The notes: generated from the letters alone by a model not told the origin. Positions 34,740 to 47,197 are shown, counted from the stretch's first letter. The stretch: 64,000 nucleotides of DNA from Ascochyta rabiei (GCF_004011695.2 NC_082408.1:2341501-2405500); one strand, 5' to 3'. Numbers and translations: made by a program.

Positions 34740-35874
34740 AATTCACACCCTGCTCGTCAGACTTACAACGTCAGACGGACGACAACAGACAACAACGCCC
34801 CACGCGAACAGGACCCAGCAAACCTAGACCGCAAGGCGACCACAGCCAATAACAATACTGAGTTAGACTAGCTTAACAACAAATAAGGAACACTCGCTTT
34901 GGTCCTAGCCACTGGTTCGGGGGACACCCCATCTCCGGTTTCGACTACTACAAAAGCGATCCGGCATCACCCCCGTCCAACAAGGCGACGCTCATAATGA
35001 CGGAGCATTTAGGAAAGTGCTGAGGGACTTTGGGATTTCCTTCCTCTACCTGCGCTCGCCGGGTTGCCTCTACAATGCCTAGGAGCCTTGAATCTGCCTT
35101 TGCAAGGGCCTATTTTTAATTCTCATTTTTTCCTCTTGGTCCGCCCCGGTGGAGGAGATGCGCCTTGCAATTTGAGATAGTTCTGGTCTACGGTTTTAAT
35201 TTGACAGTTCTGATGTCTTTCACCAGGTTCCGTCTACTTCGTTGTTAGTCCCAAGTAGGAGGTTCTTACACTGATATTTGTCTTAGCAACCTTGTATACC
35301 TTTGTTCGCGCTCATGGCTCACATAAGATAGGACGAGCTCTAGCTCTGCTCCTAGGCCGGCGTCGCCCACCTCCACCACAACGGAGCCAACGAAATAACC
35401 GACAGACAAAGTACGTGCTGCCTCAAGCTTTGGAGGCAAGGATTGCTGCTGGTTGGGTCCAGCTTGTGTAAAGCCTAGCTGATGGAGAGGAGCGGATCGC
35501 TTGTTGCCTCGTCGATTGTGATCCCATTCATAGCAGCTGGATCTCAAAGGCGCCTGAAGGCACGAAGGGCGGTTCAAAAAGCCTCTGTGAGATGTCAACA
35601 TCCTGTTATCACATTGTTTCTGGTTAGCGCCCGCACTTTAATACAAAACAAGTGGCAGTTTAAAAGCAGTGTGTACACTGCACATCGAAGCCATATTATC
35701 CAAGATCACACAATATTAAGGTGGCAGAAGCCGGCGTTCAAACATAGAGAGTTCGATTTCTTAGAGAGTCTTATCCTAGAGGATGGCGCTGTCGGCGTGG
35801 AGAGCTTAGCTAGCGCAAGCTAGAAAGTGTCCCACAGTGAAAAGCTCCTGCGACTCGTCCTCCCCGATAGAGAA
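34740..35874. other. Unassigned region between the gag-like relic and the F-box pseudogene
   Basis: GC-normal, with several short open frames on both strands but no recognisable domain. It probably contains further decayed retroelement sequence (34917-35090 reads in pieces) and ordinary intergenic DNA. Confidence 0.4.
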
Positions 35875-37269
35875 TCACCAGCGCCAACTGTACTCCTCGG
35901 GGAGATCTAGGGTTCCCACGTTCCGACAGATCACCTCTAGGCTGATGCCCATGCGTTCCAGGTGCTTTGCAACACGACGCAACGCGTCCATGTTGCGCTC
36001 ACAAATCTGCTTGAGGACACTGGTAGGATCGGTTGCCGGCTTTATCTCATCGTAGTCGCACACAAGAACCAACTCTTTAATCCAGGTCGGGGCGCCTAGC
36101 AGGCCATGATTATCAGCTATCGTCTGCTGCAGGTGGCTTTCGTTCAAGCCGGTCAGCACTAGACGTGAGAGCATTTGAGGTAGGTAGGTCCAAACGGTTG
36201 GGAACATAGACTGACCCTTGTCGCAGGGTAGAATATAATCAACGTTGATTCGGAGTTCAGACAAGTTTGAAAGTAAGGTTAAAGGAAGCTCTGACTGGCG
36301 TATAAGCGGAATGTCTGGGCGCGTGTCAGGGTCTATAGCGTTGTTAACGGTGTACGTTATGTCCAGTGTAAGCTTGCTGAGACACTTCATCTTTTCTAAG
36401 AGAAGTTGCAGGAACAGACTGGATGCGTTGGACTGCGTACAATGCCAATTATCGTTTATAATTAGCTCCTCCACCGCAGGAAGCATGTTCTTCCTTATTG
36501 CTGTAATGAGGGACCTTTTGCTGTTGTTGCTGTTCTACAGAGCTACAGACACAAGCTTGCTAAAGGGCTTCTTATTATCAAGGGTCTGCGTCTCTAACAA
36601 ATTAAAAAGTGTCAGACTTTTAAGTTCTGGCATAGTAGGAAGAGATTCAGACGGGTATAGCTTGCCGGTGAACTTCGTAAGGTTGGGAAACACCTTAGAG
36701 CTTGGCTTGCAGTTCTACACTAGACTGGCTAACCCTAGCACACTGTCGTCCTCTGACTCTGGGTTGATGTGGAGAGTTCTGATGTACTTGGAGCGGAGTA
36801 GTACTACTGCATATTCTGGGGCATCGCTTTCTATTGTTGTTAACGCATTGACGAAGGCTTGTTTGTTATTCCAGAGGGTCTCCGCTCTGACACCAGACAA
36901 CGGCAAACCCGAGCCAACTGCACCCTTAAACATCTTGGCCACCCAACTTTCTATCATCATCAAATCTTCTGAGTTTCGCTTTATGACAGCGCTGTGTGCC
37001 TGTAGGCTGAGTCGCAATGATATTTTTCGCGTCAACGGTGCGTATTGGTTGGGATTCGTTATTAAAGTTCTTGCCAGCTTGAACGCATTACTAGAAGGTA
37101 TTGTGTCGGAATCTATGGTGTGGTACAGAACTTTTTTGGCGATGATGGCGAAACATCGATTGACTAAAGCTAACAACTTCAGGCTCGACGAATCAAGGTA
37201 TCGGGCGATCATTAACTTCAGCTCTTTAGGCATGTTTGTGGAACGTTCGATAGTTCTCTGTTCGGTCAT
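35875..37269 (-). pseudogene. F-box protein gene with two nonsense mutations
   Basis: A single minus-strand frame of 464 codons from ATG (37269, MTEQRTIERSTNMPKE) to TGA (35875). It is interrupted by only two TAG codons, near 36714 and 36523, both fitting CAG->TAG. Between them the frame still reads protein-like sequence (TMPELKSLTLFNLL). The N-terminus NMPKELKLMIARYLDSSSLK is an F-box, which in the family binds Skp1 of an SCF ubiquitin ligase. The remainder has leucine-rich-like blocks. An intron was considered but the phase is kept and the sequence is coding-like, so nonsense mutation (possibly mild RIP) is more likely. A plus-strand 344-codon frame here is its shadow. Confidence 0.75.
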
Positions 37270-37748
37270 GGCTGCTTGAAGTAGACCCTGCCCGCTCTAA
37301 TAAGGCTGATTAGCAATTGGCGTGCGTAAGAGCGAGGAGGCGAGCTGAAATGCAAGAGCGAAGACACTAGGAGGTACACTCACAGTACTGTTAAATCAGG
37401 GCTTAAGACGGTATGGGTGTAGACAGGTATAGGGAAGGGAGAGAGATTCGTTAAGGCGGAGGGAGGCAAGCTTGCCTCTAAAACCACGCTAGTGTCGCTA
37501 CGCCTTCACAGAAGCGCAATCTGAGGTGAGCGCGGATCCAAGTGGCTGAGCCCTTACAGTAAAGAGGAAGTTGCGTCGCCAATGCCCTAGAAATTCTTCC
37601 CTTCACTGCAAGAAAGTTTGCCCTACCTGTAGCTGCTTTAACATCGCCGGTATACAAGTAGTCTGCTCTAGTTAGCCTTTATCTACCGCACAGTAACAGA
37701 ACAGAAGCTAAGCTGCTAACGCTCTTAGCTTGTCTTTAGAGTTTCTAG
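37270..37748. other. Intergenic region
   Basis: GC-normal, no recognisable gene. It may contain the 3' end of the LINE on the minus strand; no poly(A)-like tail or target duplication was identified. Confidence 0.4.
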
Positions 37749-38772
37749 TTAGTATGCACTTGCTCTCATTGCTACTGCTATTGTTGCCAGTGCATGTCTC
37801 AAGGTCCTCAAACTCGCTAGCTTCCAGCGGGCACTGGTGACAGCCGGGACATGTTGATCGAAGAGGGAGTCGTTTAGGCCATTCTTTTCGGTCCGCAGCT
37901 GCACCAGCAAAGCGTTCTCCCTCTTGCTCAGCCTCTTGTAGAGTTGCAGCACCTTCTTAGTGGGCGCCGGCGTGTGCCTGTATGTCGCGCAGCCATTCTT
38001 GTCTTCCCTCCACGCGCTGATTCACACCCTCTCTGCCTGAGTCTTGCACTATCTTCTGAGCGTTGTCCTAAGCGGGTATAGCTGTGCAGGCGGATCTGCT
38101 GGCTGCTGGCTGCGGCTGTCCTTCCTCCATCTGGTAGCTTCCTTAGTAGCCTGGTTAGCAGCCTTGTTTCCTGGGATACCTACGTGGGCAGGGATCTATT
38201 AGACAGTTACTAAGTATCCTTCGTCCTGCAGCTCTAGGACCTGTTGCGCGATGTCTGCGAGTATGTAGGCGCCTAATTGTCCTTCTGCCTTAGCGATAGA
38301 CTAGATAGCGGCCTAGTTGTCTGTGTAAATGGCTATTTGTTTACGTTTGCTACTTTTGTCTGCATACTCCTGCGCAATCTACAGTACTAGGCTAATGCCC
38401 TGCAGCTCTGCAGTATACACTGTTAACAGTGTATCTAATCTTATATGTATAGAGCGTGTCTGTTATGTTAGCAGGCATACTACTGCAGAACTAATCTCGC
38501 CCTTAATGCTGCTGCCATCTGTGTAGACGCTAAGGCTCTTGTCTGCTGCACACTCTCAGTTATGTTGTTTGTAGGGCCTTTCTGTATTGTTTATTAATAT
38601 AGGTGTGTAGCCCTTATTGCTACAGAGGTGTAATAAACAGAGGGATAGGCTCTTACTTGTTAAGATTGCGCACTTGCTTGCTCCTTAGTGCCTTGTAGAC
38701 TTTCTGCTAAGGGATTTTGTATGCCCTATAGTTCTTGTTAATAACTATTAGTACTAGCTTGCGTGGCTTATA
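37749..38772 (-). pseudogene. LINE (Tad1/I-like) RNase H and C-terminus
   Basis: Minus-strand 3' part of a non-LTR retrotransposon ORF2. RNase H includes IPAHVGIPGNKAANQATKEA (about 38205-38150) and an upstream QLYT-like part. The tail has LYKRLSKRENALLVQLRTEK and NGLNDSLFDQHVPAVTSAR (about 37930-37815), typical of the C-terminus of fungal LINE polyproteins. Frameshifts near 37990. The upstream part lies beyond the inserted gypsy D1 at 47198-48600. The rightmost 5 bp TTATA (38768-38772) is duplicated at 47198-47202. Confidence 0.82.
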
Positions 38773-38965
38773 TGTGAGGGCACTGTAGGCAGGCAATAGA
38801 GCAGAGCAATATGGGATGAAATAATAGGTAATATTAAGAGATAAGACGAATCCTTAATAGATAAGTCTTTAGGTGTGTGGATATTATATACTAGTTGGTA
38901 GGTCTCTAGGCTTGGCCTAGGACCTAACTAAGGTATCCCCTGCTATAGGGAGAACACCCGTAACA
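38773..38965 (-). repeat. 3' LTR of gypsy D1 (193 bp)
   Basis: Pairs with 47005-47197 and with 50502-50694 (5' LTR of D2); all three are 193 bp. On the minus strand it begins TGTTACGGGTGTTCTCC and ends GCCCTCACA. Confidence 0.92.
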
Positions 38966-39104
38966 ATAGCCCCCCCCCTTCTAAAGGTTCGTCCCAAACT
39001 GCTTTAGGGAATCCCTAGGGCTATTATTAAGCTCTAGAAAAACCTCCTATAGAGGGAAAAACTTGGCAGAAGAAATGTAGTGTAGTCTAGGGTAACTATC
39101 CAGC

Positions 39105-39304
39105 ATTAAGTGAGGCCAGGTAGCTGTTAAGAGCAATCCCCTAGATGCCAGCTACGCTGTCGTCACAACGCCTCCTTAGTACTCTGCTAGGGCAGCACCG
39201 CTGTGCTGCTAGGCTACTAGGTTTTCCTGTATTAAGTAAGGCTAGGTAGCTGTTAAGAGCAATCCTATAGACACTAGCTACGCTATTGTTACAACGCTTC
39301 CTTG
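39105..39304. repeat. Direct repeat pair in the 3' region of gypsy D1
   Basis: Two 74-bp copies (39105-39178 and 39231-39304) beginning ATTAAGTGAGGCCAGGTAGC / ATTAAGTAAGGCTAGGTAGC, which differ by transitions only. They are separated by about 50 bp. Confidence 0.82.
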
Positions 39305-39392
39305 TTTGCTAGAGTCTTAACGTAGGTTAAGTCTGCAATTGTTAGCTCTATAGCTTAATAGGTAAGTAGTAGCTTAAACTAGACGTTATAAA

Positions 39393-39650
39393 GGTTAACG
39401 CTAAAGCAGTCCTTAGCTTAACCTGTAGGGAGCGTAACTTGTTAGATATTACAAGGGTTAACGCTAAAGCGTCCCTTAGCTCTGAAACCTGTAGGGAGCG
39501 TGATTGTTAGACGTTACAAAAGGTTAACACTAAGGCAGCCTTTGGCTTAACCTGTAGGGAGCGTGACTTGTTAGATATTACAAGGGTTAACGCCAAAGCG
39601 TCCCTTAGCTCTAAAACCTATAGAGAGTGTAATTGTTAGACGTTAGACGT
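39393..39650. repeat. Tandem array of four 62-67-bp units
   Basis: Units start at about 39393, 39455, 39522 and 39585 with GGTTAACGCTAAAGC(A/G) and include AACCTGTAGGGAGCGTGA. Units alternate between two types (A-B-A-B), so the array is a doubled ~130-bp dimer. It lies in the non-coding 3' part of the element, upstream of the antisense gene. Confidence 0.85.
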
Positions 39651-40169
39651 GTAGGGGCTATTAGCTCCCTGCATCTTGCAGGTGGTAACCAGCACTAGGC
39701 TAGGGCCTGCCCTATGTGTAGACGTTTGTTTATACTCTCTGCAACCCCCTAGGTAGTTAGGTGCCTTGTGCTAGGGATTAAAATCCCTAGGGCCTAAGTG
39801 GTAAGTGAGTAAGTCCCTAACTAGTGACGTCTGCAAGAGGATCGCCAGCAGCTCCTGCAGCCTGTTCCTGCGCAAACTAGCTTGCGGGATTTACTTATTT
39901 ACAGGGGATCTCCTCTACATGCCAGCTTGTAACAGTAAGCTGCTAGCCTTACTATGCCTAATGCCTTACTTAGGCTCCTATACAGCATAGCCTAGGCTCT
40001 AGCATGTTTATAATATAAATCTTAGGTAAGATTATTAGACATCTTCTAATTAGTTAATAGACGCGTGTTTAGATATAGTAAACTTTTGTTTATTTATACA
40101 GCGCGTTGCGTTAGGTAAGAGAGCAGTTAGAGGTTAGGTTGTTGCTAGGTGCCTACTAGGCTGCTAGGG

Positions 40170-40240
40170 CCTAGGTGTATATAAGGACTGTATTTCCCCA
40201 CCTATAGTGCCTTATTACTACACTACTATCCTCATCTACC
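40170..40240 (+). promoter_or_regulatory. Possible core promoter of the antisense gene in gypsy D1
   Basis: TATATAAG at 40178-40185 is followed by a pyrimidine-rich stretch (tttccccacc, cctcatctacc, ctaactcttgccc) typical of fungal transcription start regions, about 170 bp before the first coding-like sequence on the plus strand. Confidence 0.5.
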
Positions 40241-40344
40241 ACCTAACTCTTGCCCAAATCAACTCTTACCCACCTTAGCTCTTGCCTGCTTACTTCTATT
40301 CTCTAACATAACTCCCCCACCCCTGTACATCGCCTGCTAGGCCC

Positions 40345-41178
40345 TACCTAACTACATCTATTAGCTGCCTAACAACATACAGCCCTAGCCCTTACTCTTA
40401 TAATACTAGTGCTGCTACAGCATTACGCGCCTAACTACTTACTCTAAGTACAATCCTAAGGGCACTATTAAGTTATTTATGTACGTCTTCTGTTAACCTA
40501 GTAGGTATAGGCTCTGTAAGGACAACTTTGGTGTATGTGCTAGCTGCGTAGAGGTAAAGGTTAGCAAGTACGTTAAGGTATTTCCTATACTGCTCTAGTG
40601 TCTATCTATAACTAATACATGTAGATTAACCCTGTCTTCTACTAAGCTGTTAATATGCTTAACTTCCTTATTAATTAAGCTGTACGCAAGACTAACAAGG
40701 AGACTATTAGGCAGGGCAACTAGGCAACTAAGGACTCTATTAATAACGCTGTTTAGTTGTTCTAGCAGACCACCTATAACTACGCTCTAGGCTGTTATAA
40801 CAGCTTTGTTGCCTATAATGCTGTAGTTTGTTGCTATATTAACAAGTCTAGTCTCTCTAAGACTAAGTACGCCTAAGCGTGCTAGGTTTTCTAGTTATAT
40901 AACCTCTAGCAGTATATTATAAGTGTTATTTTCCTCTCCTCTTTTCTTAAGGCTAATATAAGTAGGCTGTGGTTAGTACAGTTAGCGCGAAGCTGCCCAA
41001 CAATGTGGTTATTAATGCCGTGCTTAAAGAGCACTTCCAGAAGACAGGTTGTGCAAATAAGGCAGAGAAGCGCTGGTACTACTATGGTACTAACCTGCCA
41101 TTGTCTGCCTAGGCTCCTACTGCTGCCTTTAAGAGGATATCTGCGTTGCCTATAAAGCTCACTCTAGGTAGCTGTTAA
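40345..41178 (+). pseudogene. Antisense intron-containing gene inside gypsy D1, product unknown
   Basis: Runs opposite to pol. Exon 1 (to 40577) ends with a Cys-rich segment LCKDNFGVCASC and KVSKYVK. An intron at 40578-40624 (47 nt, GTATTT...AACTAATAC...TAG) joins it to INPVFY-stop-AVNMLNFLIN and ETIRQGN-, NAV--LF-like hydrophilic sequence. A second intron is likely about 40912-40976 (GTATAT...GCTAAT...TTAG) before KLPNNVVINAVLKEHFQK and KAEKRWYYYGTN, ending TAA at 41176-41178. Stops inside exons are TAG/TAA at Gln-like positions. The opposite strand also has a long Leu-rich frame, so the strand choice is an inference from introns, composition and promoter. No family recognised. Confidence 0.5.
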
Positions 41179-41199
41179 TGCTGTAGCCCCTCCTTTAAT

Positions 41200-44100
41200 A
41201 TAAGCCTAAGTGCAGGTTATAGCAGTCCTTCTGCCTAGTGTAGTAGTAGTTATAAAGGCTCTCTACTTCTATAGTAACTTTTAATAAACCTTGTAATTAA
41301 TCTTCTCTTCTAACTTAAATATGCTATTCTTACTAGTAATGTATTAGATAGACGCTGGGCCTCCTTTAGCCACTAGCTACACTTATTCTAGGAGCGTCTA
41401 TCCTTACTTCTTAGCTAGGTTAGAAGGATATCCTTTTTAGAAGGCAGACTTCTTAGGACGTCCTCTCTTACGCTTTAGTAGCGTTAGTTCCCCAGGCACT
41501 GCCTAGTTACCTGCTAATAGATTACCTGCGTAAACGCTTTAGTAATAATCCTAAAGGATCTTATTACAGTAGTCAAGATAGTTAAGTAGTTCCTAGGTTG
41601 CCTCTTTGTTAGGCCAACCTAGCTACTTGACTCTGTACTCCCTTCCTTAGGCTACAGTGTCTCTGTGTAACAGTATACCTTTAACCTTATACCTATTACT
41701 AGGTAGAATGTCTTCTAGTATACTAATAGGACCTGGCTAAAACCTACTATTCTTTAGGGGTTCCCTCTAGCGCTTAAGTAATAATATATTAAATACTAGG
41801 TGCACTCTGTCTATTAATAGGTGGAGCTTCAGCCTGTACGCTAGCTTTCCTATCTTCCTAAGTACTACAAATAGTCTAAGGAAGCAAGCGTTAAACTTCT
41901 TTAAAGGACAGCTTGTTATTAGGTTCTTAGCCTGTAGGAGGACTAAGTCCCCCTTAGTAAAGTGTTATTCTAACCTCTTTATATTGTACTACTAGGCGTT
42001 GCCCTTTTATATATACTCTAAGGCCTCTTTTACTATTCTCTACATGTTGTGCCAGCGCTCTAAGCGTCTAGTAACCTGCCTACACAGCTCCAGCGTGGTT
42101 CTGTCTTTGTCCTAGACAGCTAGGGGCTTTTAGAGCCAGTGCTTATTAGGCATTCTGTTAAATCCCTTAGGGTTAGTGCTAAAGGCGACCTTAATAGGAG
42201 ATTCTCTATGTGCAGAGTAAGCTTTAGAGTTGTAGGCATACTTAGCATATAGCAGGAGGTCTACCTAGTTATCCTGTTAGTAGTTTATATATATGCGTAA
42301 GTATGTCTCTAACTCCTAATTCTAACGCTCTGTATGCCTGTCTGTCTAGGGATAGAACGCTGTACTAAGCTAGTGGTTAATTATTAGGTAGTAGCAAATA
42401 TTAGACCAAAATTAGCTAGTAAACACTAAACCTTAATCTGACAGCAGCGTATCTAGTGGTCCTTGCTTTAAGAAGCTCTGTTCCATTAACAGTTTAGCTA
42501 GGCGCTAGGCAGTAATTGTCTTAGTACAGGGTAGGTACTAGATGTACTTACTAAACAAGTCTATAAGGACCAGTATAGTGTTATACTTGTTCCCCTTAGC
42601 ATCTATTAACTTTAGTAGGTCTGTTACAAAGTTAAGGGAGAAGTGCTGCTAGGCTGTATTAGGGACTAGAAGTAGTGTAAGTAATCCCTACAGTTTATGT
42701 CTCCTAATTTTGTAGAGTTAGCACTTAGGGCACCTTTAGATGTAGTGATGTACGTCCTTTATTAGCCCTAGCTAATAGTACTTCTTCTTAAGTACTTTAG
42801 CAGTCTTATCTACGCTATAGTAACCTCCTATAGGGTTATTATAGTTCCTTAATAGGATAGTGTGGCGCAGAGTAATATTATTAGGAATCTAAACTTTCCT
42901 ACTCCTGCGTAAGGTCCTACTTAGGTCAACCTCCTAGTAGTGTTGTGCCTTCTTCGCTCTGCTATCTATCCTAGTTGTTAGTAACAGCTTTCTAGGGTAT
43001 AGTACGTCCCGTTACTAGACCTACTTAACAAAATCTGCTAGGATTACTAGTGTATCTAGGGCAAAAGTAGAATCTCCTTATGTAGCTTTGTTTGCAAGGT
43101 TTGTAGAGGTACTAACTCTACTGTCTAGGCTATAAAGGAGAGCTTTAGCAACGTTAAAGTCTAGTCCCCTAGCTTTAGTATCAGGCTGATCCTAACCTTA
43201 GTTAATAAATAGAGGATTAGGGTTTGTAGGAGACAAATCTCTATTGCTGATCTAATGTTAGTGGAATTCCTTAGGGACAACTTTAGGTAGTTGCTAGACT
43301 GCTGCTGGGTCTGCTATAGGTATGTTAAGCCTAGATGTTGCCTATATATTATTTTAAGCCCTAGACTTACAAATTATCTAGATTTAAAGCTTTTATTGTA
43401 CGGTAGGCAGCATAGCGTCCTGTAGGGCCTGCTGTTCTCTAACCTTAAGACCTTCTGCGTAATCTAGACGCCTTAATAGGCTATCTACTGCGTTTTTAGG
43501 TCCTGGCTTATATTTAACTTTAAAGTCAAATCTTGCTAGCTCCTCTGCCTATTAGGCTTACTTAGGAGAGAGCTCCTTTGTTGTTATAAAGTACCTTAGG
43601 TTATTATAATCTAAGAGTACTCTAATTGTTGCTAGGGCGTGTTTAAGATAGTGTCTCTACTGCCTAAAGGCTTTAACAATTACAGACAGTTCTTTATTAT
43701 AGGTGTGCTATCTAATAGATAGGCCTGTGAACTTCCAGCTCTAAAATGCCACAGGCTTCTAGTGTAGCTCTGTGGCCACTTTAGACGTTTAGGGTTGCAA
43801 CAGGATAGCTGCTATAGCAAAGTCTAACGCGTTAGTAAGGATAATAATAGGCTTGTTTAGGTTAAAGTGCTAAAGCACTAGAGCCCCTATAAACTTCTCC
43901 CTAATTGTAAGAAACGCTGTGCGCGCTTCCTCTAGCTAGTACTATAGTTTATACCATTTTGTTAGTCCCTTCTAACTCTTCTTTAGTCTTACCCCCCCCT
44001 CTTCTTAACTAGGGACCCTCTAGTCCTCTGCTGGGTGTTGGGCGGCCGTTATATAGTTAATAAGCAGCTAGATAATTCCTAAGTAGTTAAATATAAACTA

Positions 44101-46925
44101 CTAATAAAAGTTAGCAAAGCCTAAGAACACTTAAATATCCTTATAACTAGATAGTTTAGGCTATTTAGTAATAGTACAGACCCTCTTAGAATCTATTACT
44201 ACACTGTCTAGGGTAATAACAAATCCCAGAAACTCTACTAACTTACTAGAGAAGACGCACTTGCTTGCCTTCGCAAACATCCCCTATTTAACCAGGCAAT
44301 TAAGGACGTCTTTAACGTGCTTGTTGTGGTCTTTCTTGTCCTAGGAATAGATAAGGATGTTGTCTAGGTAAACCACGCAGATCCTATCTAGTAGGCCTCC
44401 TAGGGCTCTGTAGATATAGGATTAGAACATGGCTAGTGCGTTAGCCAAGCTAAACAGCATTACTAGGTATTTAAAATAACTGTATTGCGTCTTAAACGCA
44501 GTCTTCTACTTATTGCCCTCCTTAATCTAGAGCCTATGGTAGGTGTTATGTAGATCTAGCTTAGTAAAGACCTTTGCTTTTAACAGACAATCTATTATCT
44601 CGCTTACTAGCAGAATAGGATACTAATTCTTAATAGTTATCTTATTTAATCCCTAATAATTAACACATAATCTTATAGTGCTATTAGGTTTAGGAACAAA
44701 CAGGATAGGTGCTCCTGCCAGCGACTTGCTTAGGCAGATCTAGCCCTTCTCCTATGCTGCCTTAAGGTATTCCTAGAGTATATCTAGTTCTTAGCGGGAC
44801 AGGTTATAGATTAGGAGGTTAGGAACCTTAGTACCTGCCTTAATATCTATAGAGTGATTATACTCCTAGTAGGGCGCTAACACACTTGTCTAGTATTTGC
44901 TAAACGCAAACTACTTGTAATAGAGGTGCTTAGGCACGTATTTAAGCTCTTCTATGTCTAGGGCGTTAGCCTCTAGTATAGGGCTACTGTTAATTCCTAC
45001 TACTATAATCCTTAACTACTTAGTAAGGGTTACGTCTAGCGTCTGTCTGTTGTCTGTCTAGTAGACGTCTGTTAGACCCCCTATACCTAGACTCTTAGAC
45101 TGTAGTAGGTATAGATGCTTACCTAGGTCTAGGTTACTAAACAATTGTTTAGCAGTTACTAGCTAGACTCTCTTAACATTGTCTGTAAACTACTTGTAGG
45201 TTCCTATAGAGAAGTAGATATACAGGTCTACCTTAGCTAGCTATAGATAACCTAATACTAGGTTATATCTAACAAATAATATAGACTAGAATTTAGTTAG
45301 CCTAACTATCTTAGGCGTTCCCTTGCTGTTGTAGCAGACCATTGTTAACTAGTACTGCTCTGTTAACAACAGCTTTATATTGTCCAGGACCACTACGTTT
45401 AGTTGCTGGTTAGTTCCCTCTAGGTTAAGCCCTAGGTCTCTGGCTACCTGTTTAGTAATAAGGTTTAGCTCTAAACCTAAGTCGTACAAGGCCTGGAGAG
45501 TCCTAGGGTTACCCTTAGAGTTAATTAGCTGGATAGTAACTGCTATACGGGTTTGTTTCCCTTTAGTCTCTAGCCCTAGTTATAGGCAGGAAAGGTTAGC
45601 AACTAGGGCTTCCTATTTCCCTAGTTGCTACTAGATTGTTAATTACCGCCTCCGCGGCCTCTCTAATAGCTCTGTTGCTAATAGCCCTAAGGGTTTTGCC
45701 CCTAATTTAGCTAATAATAACTACCTCTATTAGATTGTTAGTGGTAATTGCCCCTATAGGACCCCTTGCCTCCTACTAAATTAGCGTTATTAGTTACTGG
45801 CTGGGAGTCTCCTAGCTGCTTTCTAGCGTCGCTCCTAGAGGGGGTTAAGGCCTAGCTGTGGTGCCTTTTAAATCCTCCCCTATTAGGAGAAGAGTAAGGT
45901 CTTTTGTTTTAACTGCTGCCTTTAGCCTAGAGGCTTAAGTTTAAGGGAACTGTTACAGTCTCTGTGTTACAGAGGGCCTGTTTAAACTCTATCTACTTAG
46001 TAATATGTTCTAGGCTGCTATTGCGCTAAATCTTATGTTAGAGTTTATAGGGAGTAAGGCTCTATACAAACGCTATCTTAAACTTATAGTTATCTGTGCT
46101 GTTATTAAACTTAGTGAAGTTATAGGGTAGTAGAGACTCCCGCTTGTTCAACTTTATTAGGAAGGTGTTAACAGAATTGTTAGCCTTCTACTTATAGTTA
46201 AAGTACTTATTATAGTTCTTATACTAAGTAAAGACTAGGTCTTATACAAGCTACTCCTCCTCTGCACAGAGGTTAGCCTAGGTTTAGATTAATCCCTTGT
46301 TAATACGTTGTTAGATTATTTCTTAATAGACACTATAGTAGATAGTGCCTATAATCTAATAGGTGCAGGTTACAGAGTCTTTAACTACTTAAGCGTACTA
46401 GAACGCTGTGTCTATGTCCTTAATCTACTAGTCTACCTGCTAGGTTAATAGAGGCTTGTTATCTGTCCTAAGTTTTAGCTTAGGTTAGACGTTGTTAAGG
46501 ACTTGTATTATCTTGCTAGCCTTGTTAAATGCTAGGTAGTAGCTACCTAGCGTAGGTCTGACGTGCGTCTGCTGCAGGGTCTCCACTGCCTATTTAAATT
46601 GCTACTGCCAGATTTTAATTTCTTATTTAGGGGCGCTAGACAATTCTGCCTTGTTAAGTGCCTTTAGTAATAATAGGATAGAAGCCTGTAGCAACTCTAT
46701 TTATATAACGCATAGCGTTGGGACGTCTAGCGTCACAATGCCTGCTACTGTAGTAGCTAACCTACCCCTAATGTAAGGGTTAAGCAGTAGCTCTATAGGT
46801 ACCAGCAATACCCTAGGTACGTTGTTACAGCGTTGCGCATCTAGCTCCTAACTAAGGTTGTTGCAAGGGGGCAACTCCTCCACGTTGCTAGTGGTTAAGC
46901 AGAGGTTGCGTCGTCCTCCAGCCAT
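41200..46925 (-). pseudogene. gag-pol of gypsy D1, RIP-mutated
   Basis: Gag starts at ATG 46925 (MAGGRRNLCLTTSN). Pol order on the minus strand: protease near 45480-45180, RT with [10 protein letters not shown] at about 44372-44342 (Asp->Asn), RNase H to about 43500, integrase about 43000-41900, a chromodomain about 41640-41540 and an AT-hook-like KRKRGRPKK near 41470. The frame is littered with TAG/TAA. It matches D2 (50774-63460) in order and length, so the assignments support each other. Confidence 0.87.
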
Positions 46926-47004
46926 TGCTGATAGCTGAGTTTTTTCCTGTCTCTCTGCTGCCAATTAGCTGCCTGTTCTAAGAGAAAGTATAAAGGATTT
47001 AAAT

Positions 47005-47197
47005 TGTAAGGGCACTATAGGCAGGTAATAGAGCAGAGTAATATAGGATGAAATAATAGGTAATATTAAGAGATAAGACAAATCCTTAATAGATAAGTCT
47101 TTAGGTGTGTGGATATTATATACTGGTTAGTAGGTCTCTAGGCTTAGCCTAGGACCTAACCGAGGTATCCCCTGCTGTAGGGAGAACACCCGTAACA
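47005..47197 (-). repeat. 5' LTR of gypsy D1 (193 bp)
   Basis: TGTTACGGGTGTTCTCC...GCCCTTACA on the minus strand; see 38773-38965. Confidence 0.92.

Larger units (their letters stand above)
38773..47197 (-). mobile_element. Complete Ty3/gypsy chromovirus, family D (copy D1), nested in a LINE
   Basis: 8425 bp with 193-bp LTRs (38773-38965 and 47005-47197), ends TG...CA on the minus strand and a TTATA target duplication (38768-38772 and 47198-47202). The polypurine tract is CCTTTAGAAGGGGGGGGGCT next to the left (3') LTR. Gag and pol are on the minus strand; an extra gene on the plus strand lies between pol and the 3' LTR, followed by a repeat-rich non-coding zone (38966-40160). Dense RIP stops. 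Confidence 0.94.

Noticed and set aside
36245..37279. 344-codon open frame on the plus strand
   Set aside because: Runs antisense to the F-box pseudogene; Leu/Ser-rich shadow without a domain, whereas the minus strand shows a clear F-box.
39393..39650. CRISPR-like alternation of repeats
   Set aside because: Units are contiguous 62-67-bp tandem copies of two related types without unique spacers, inside a eukaryotic retrotransposon.
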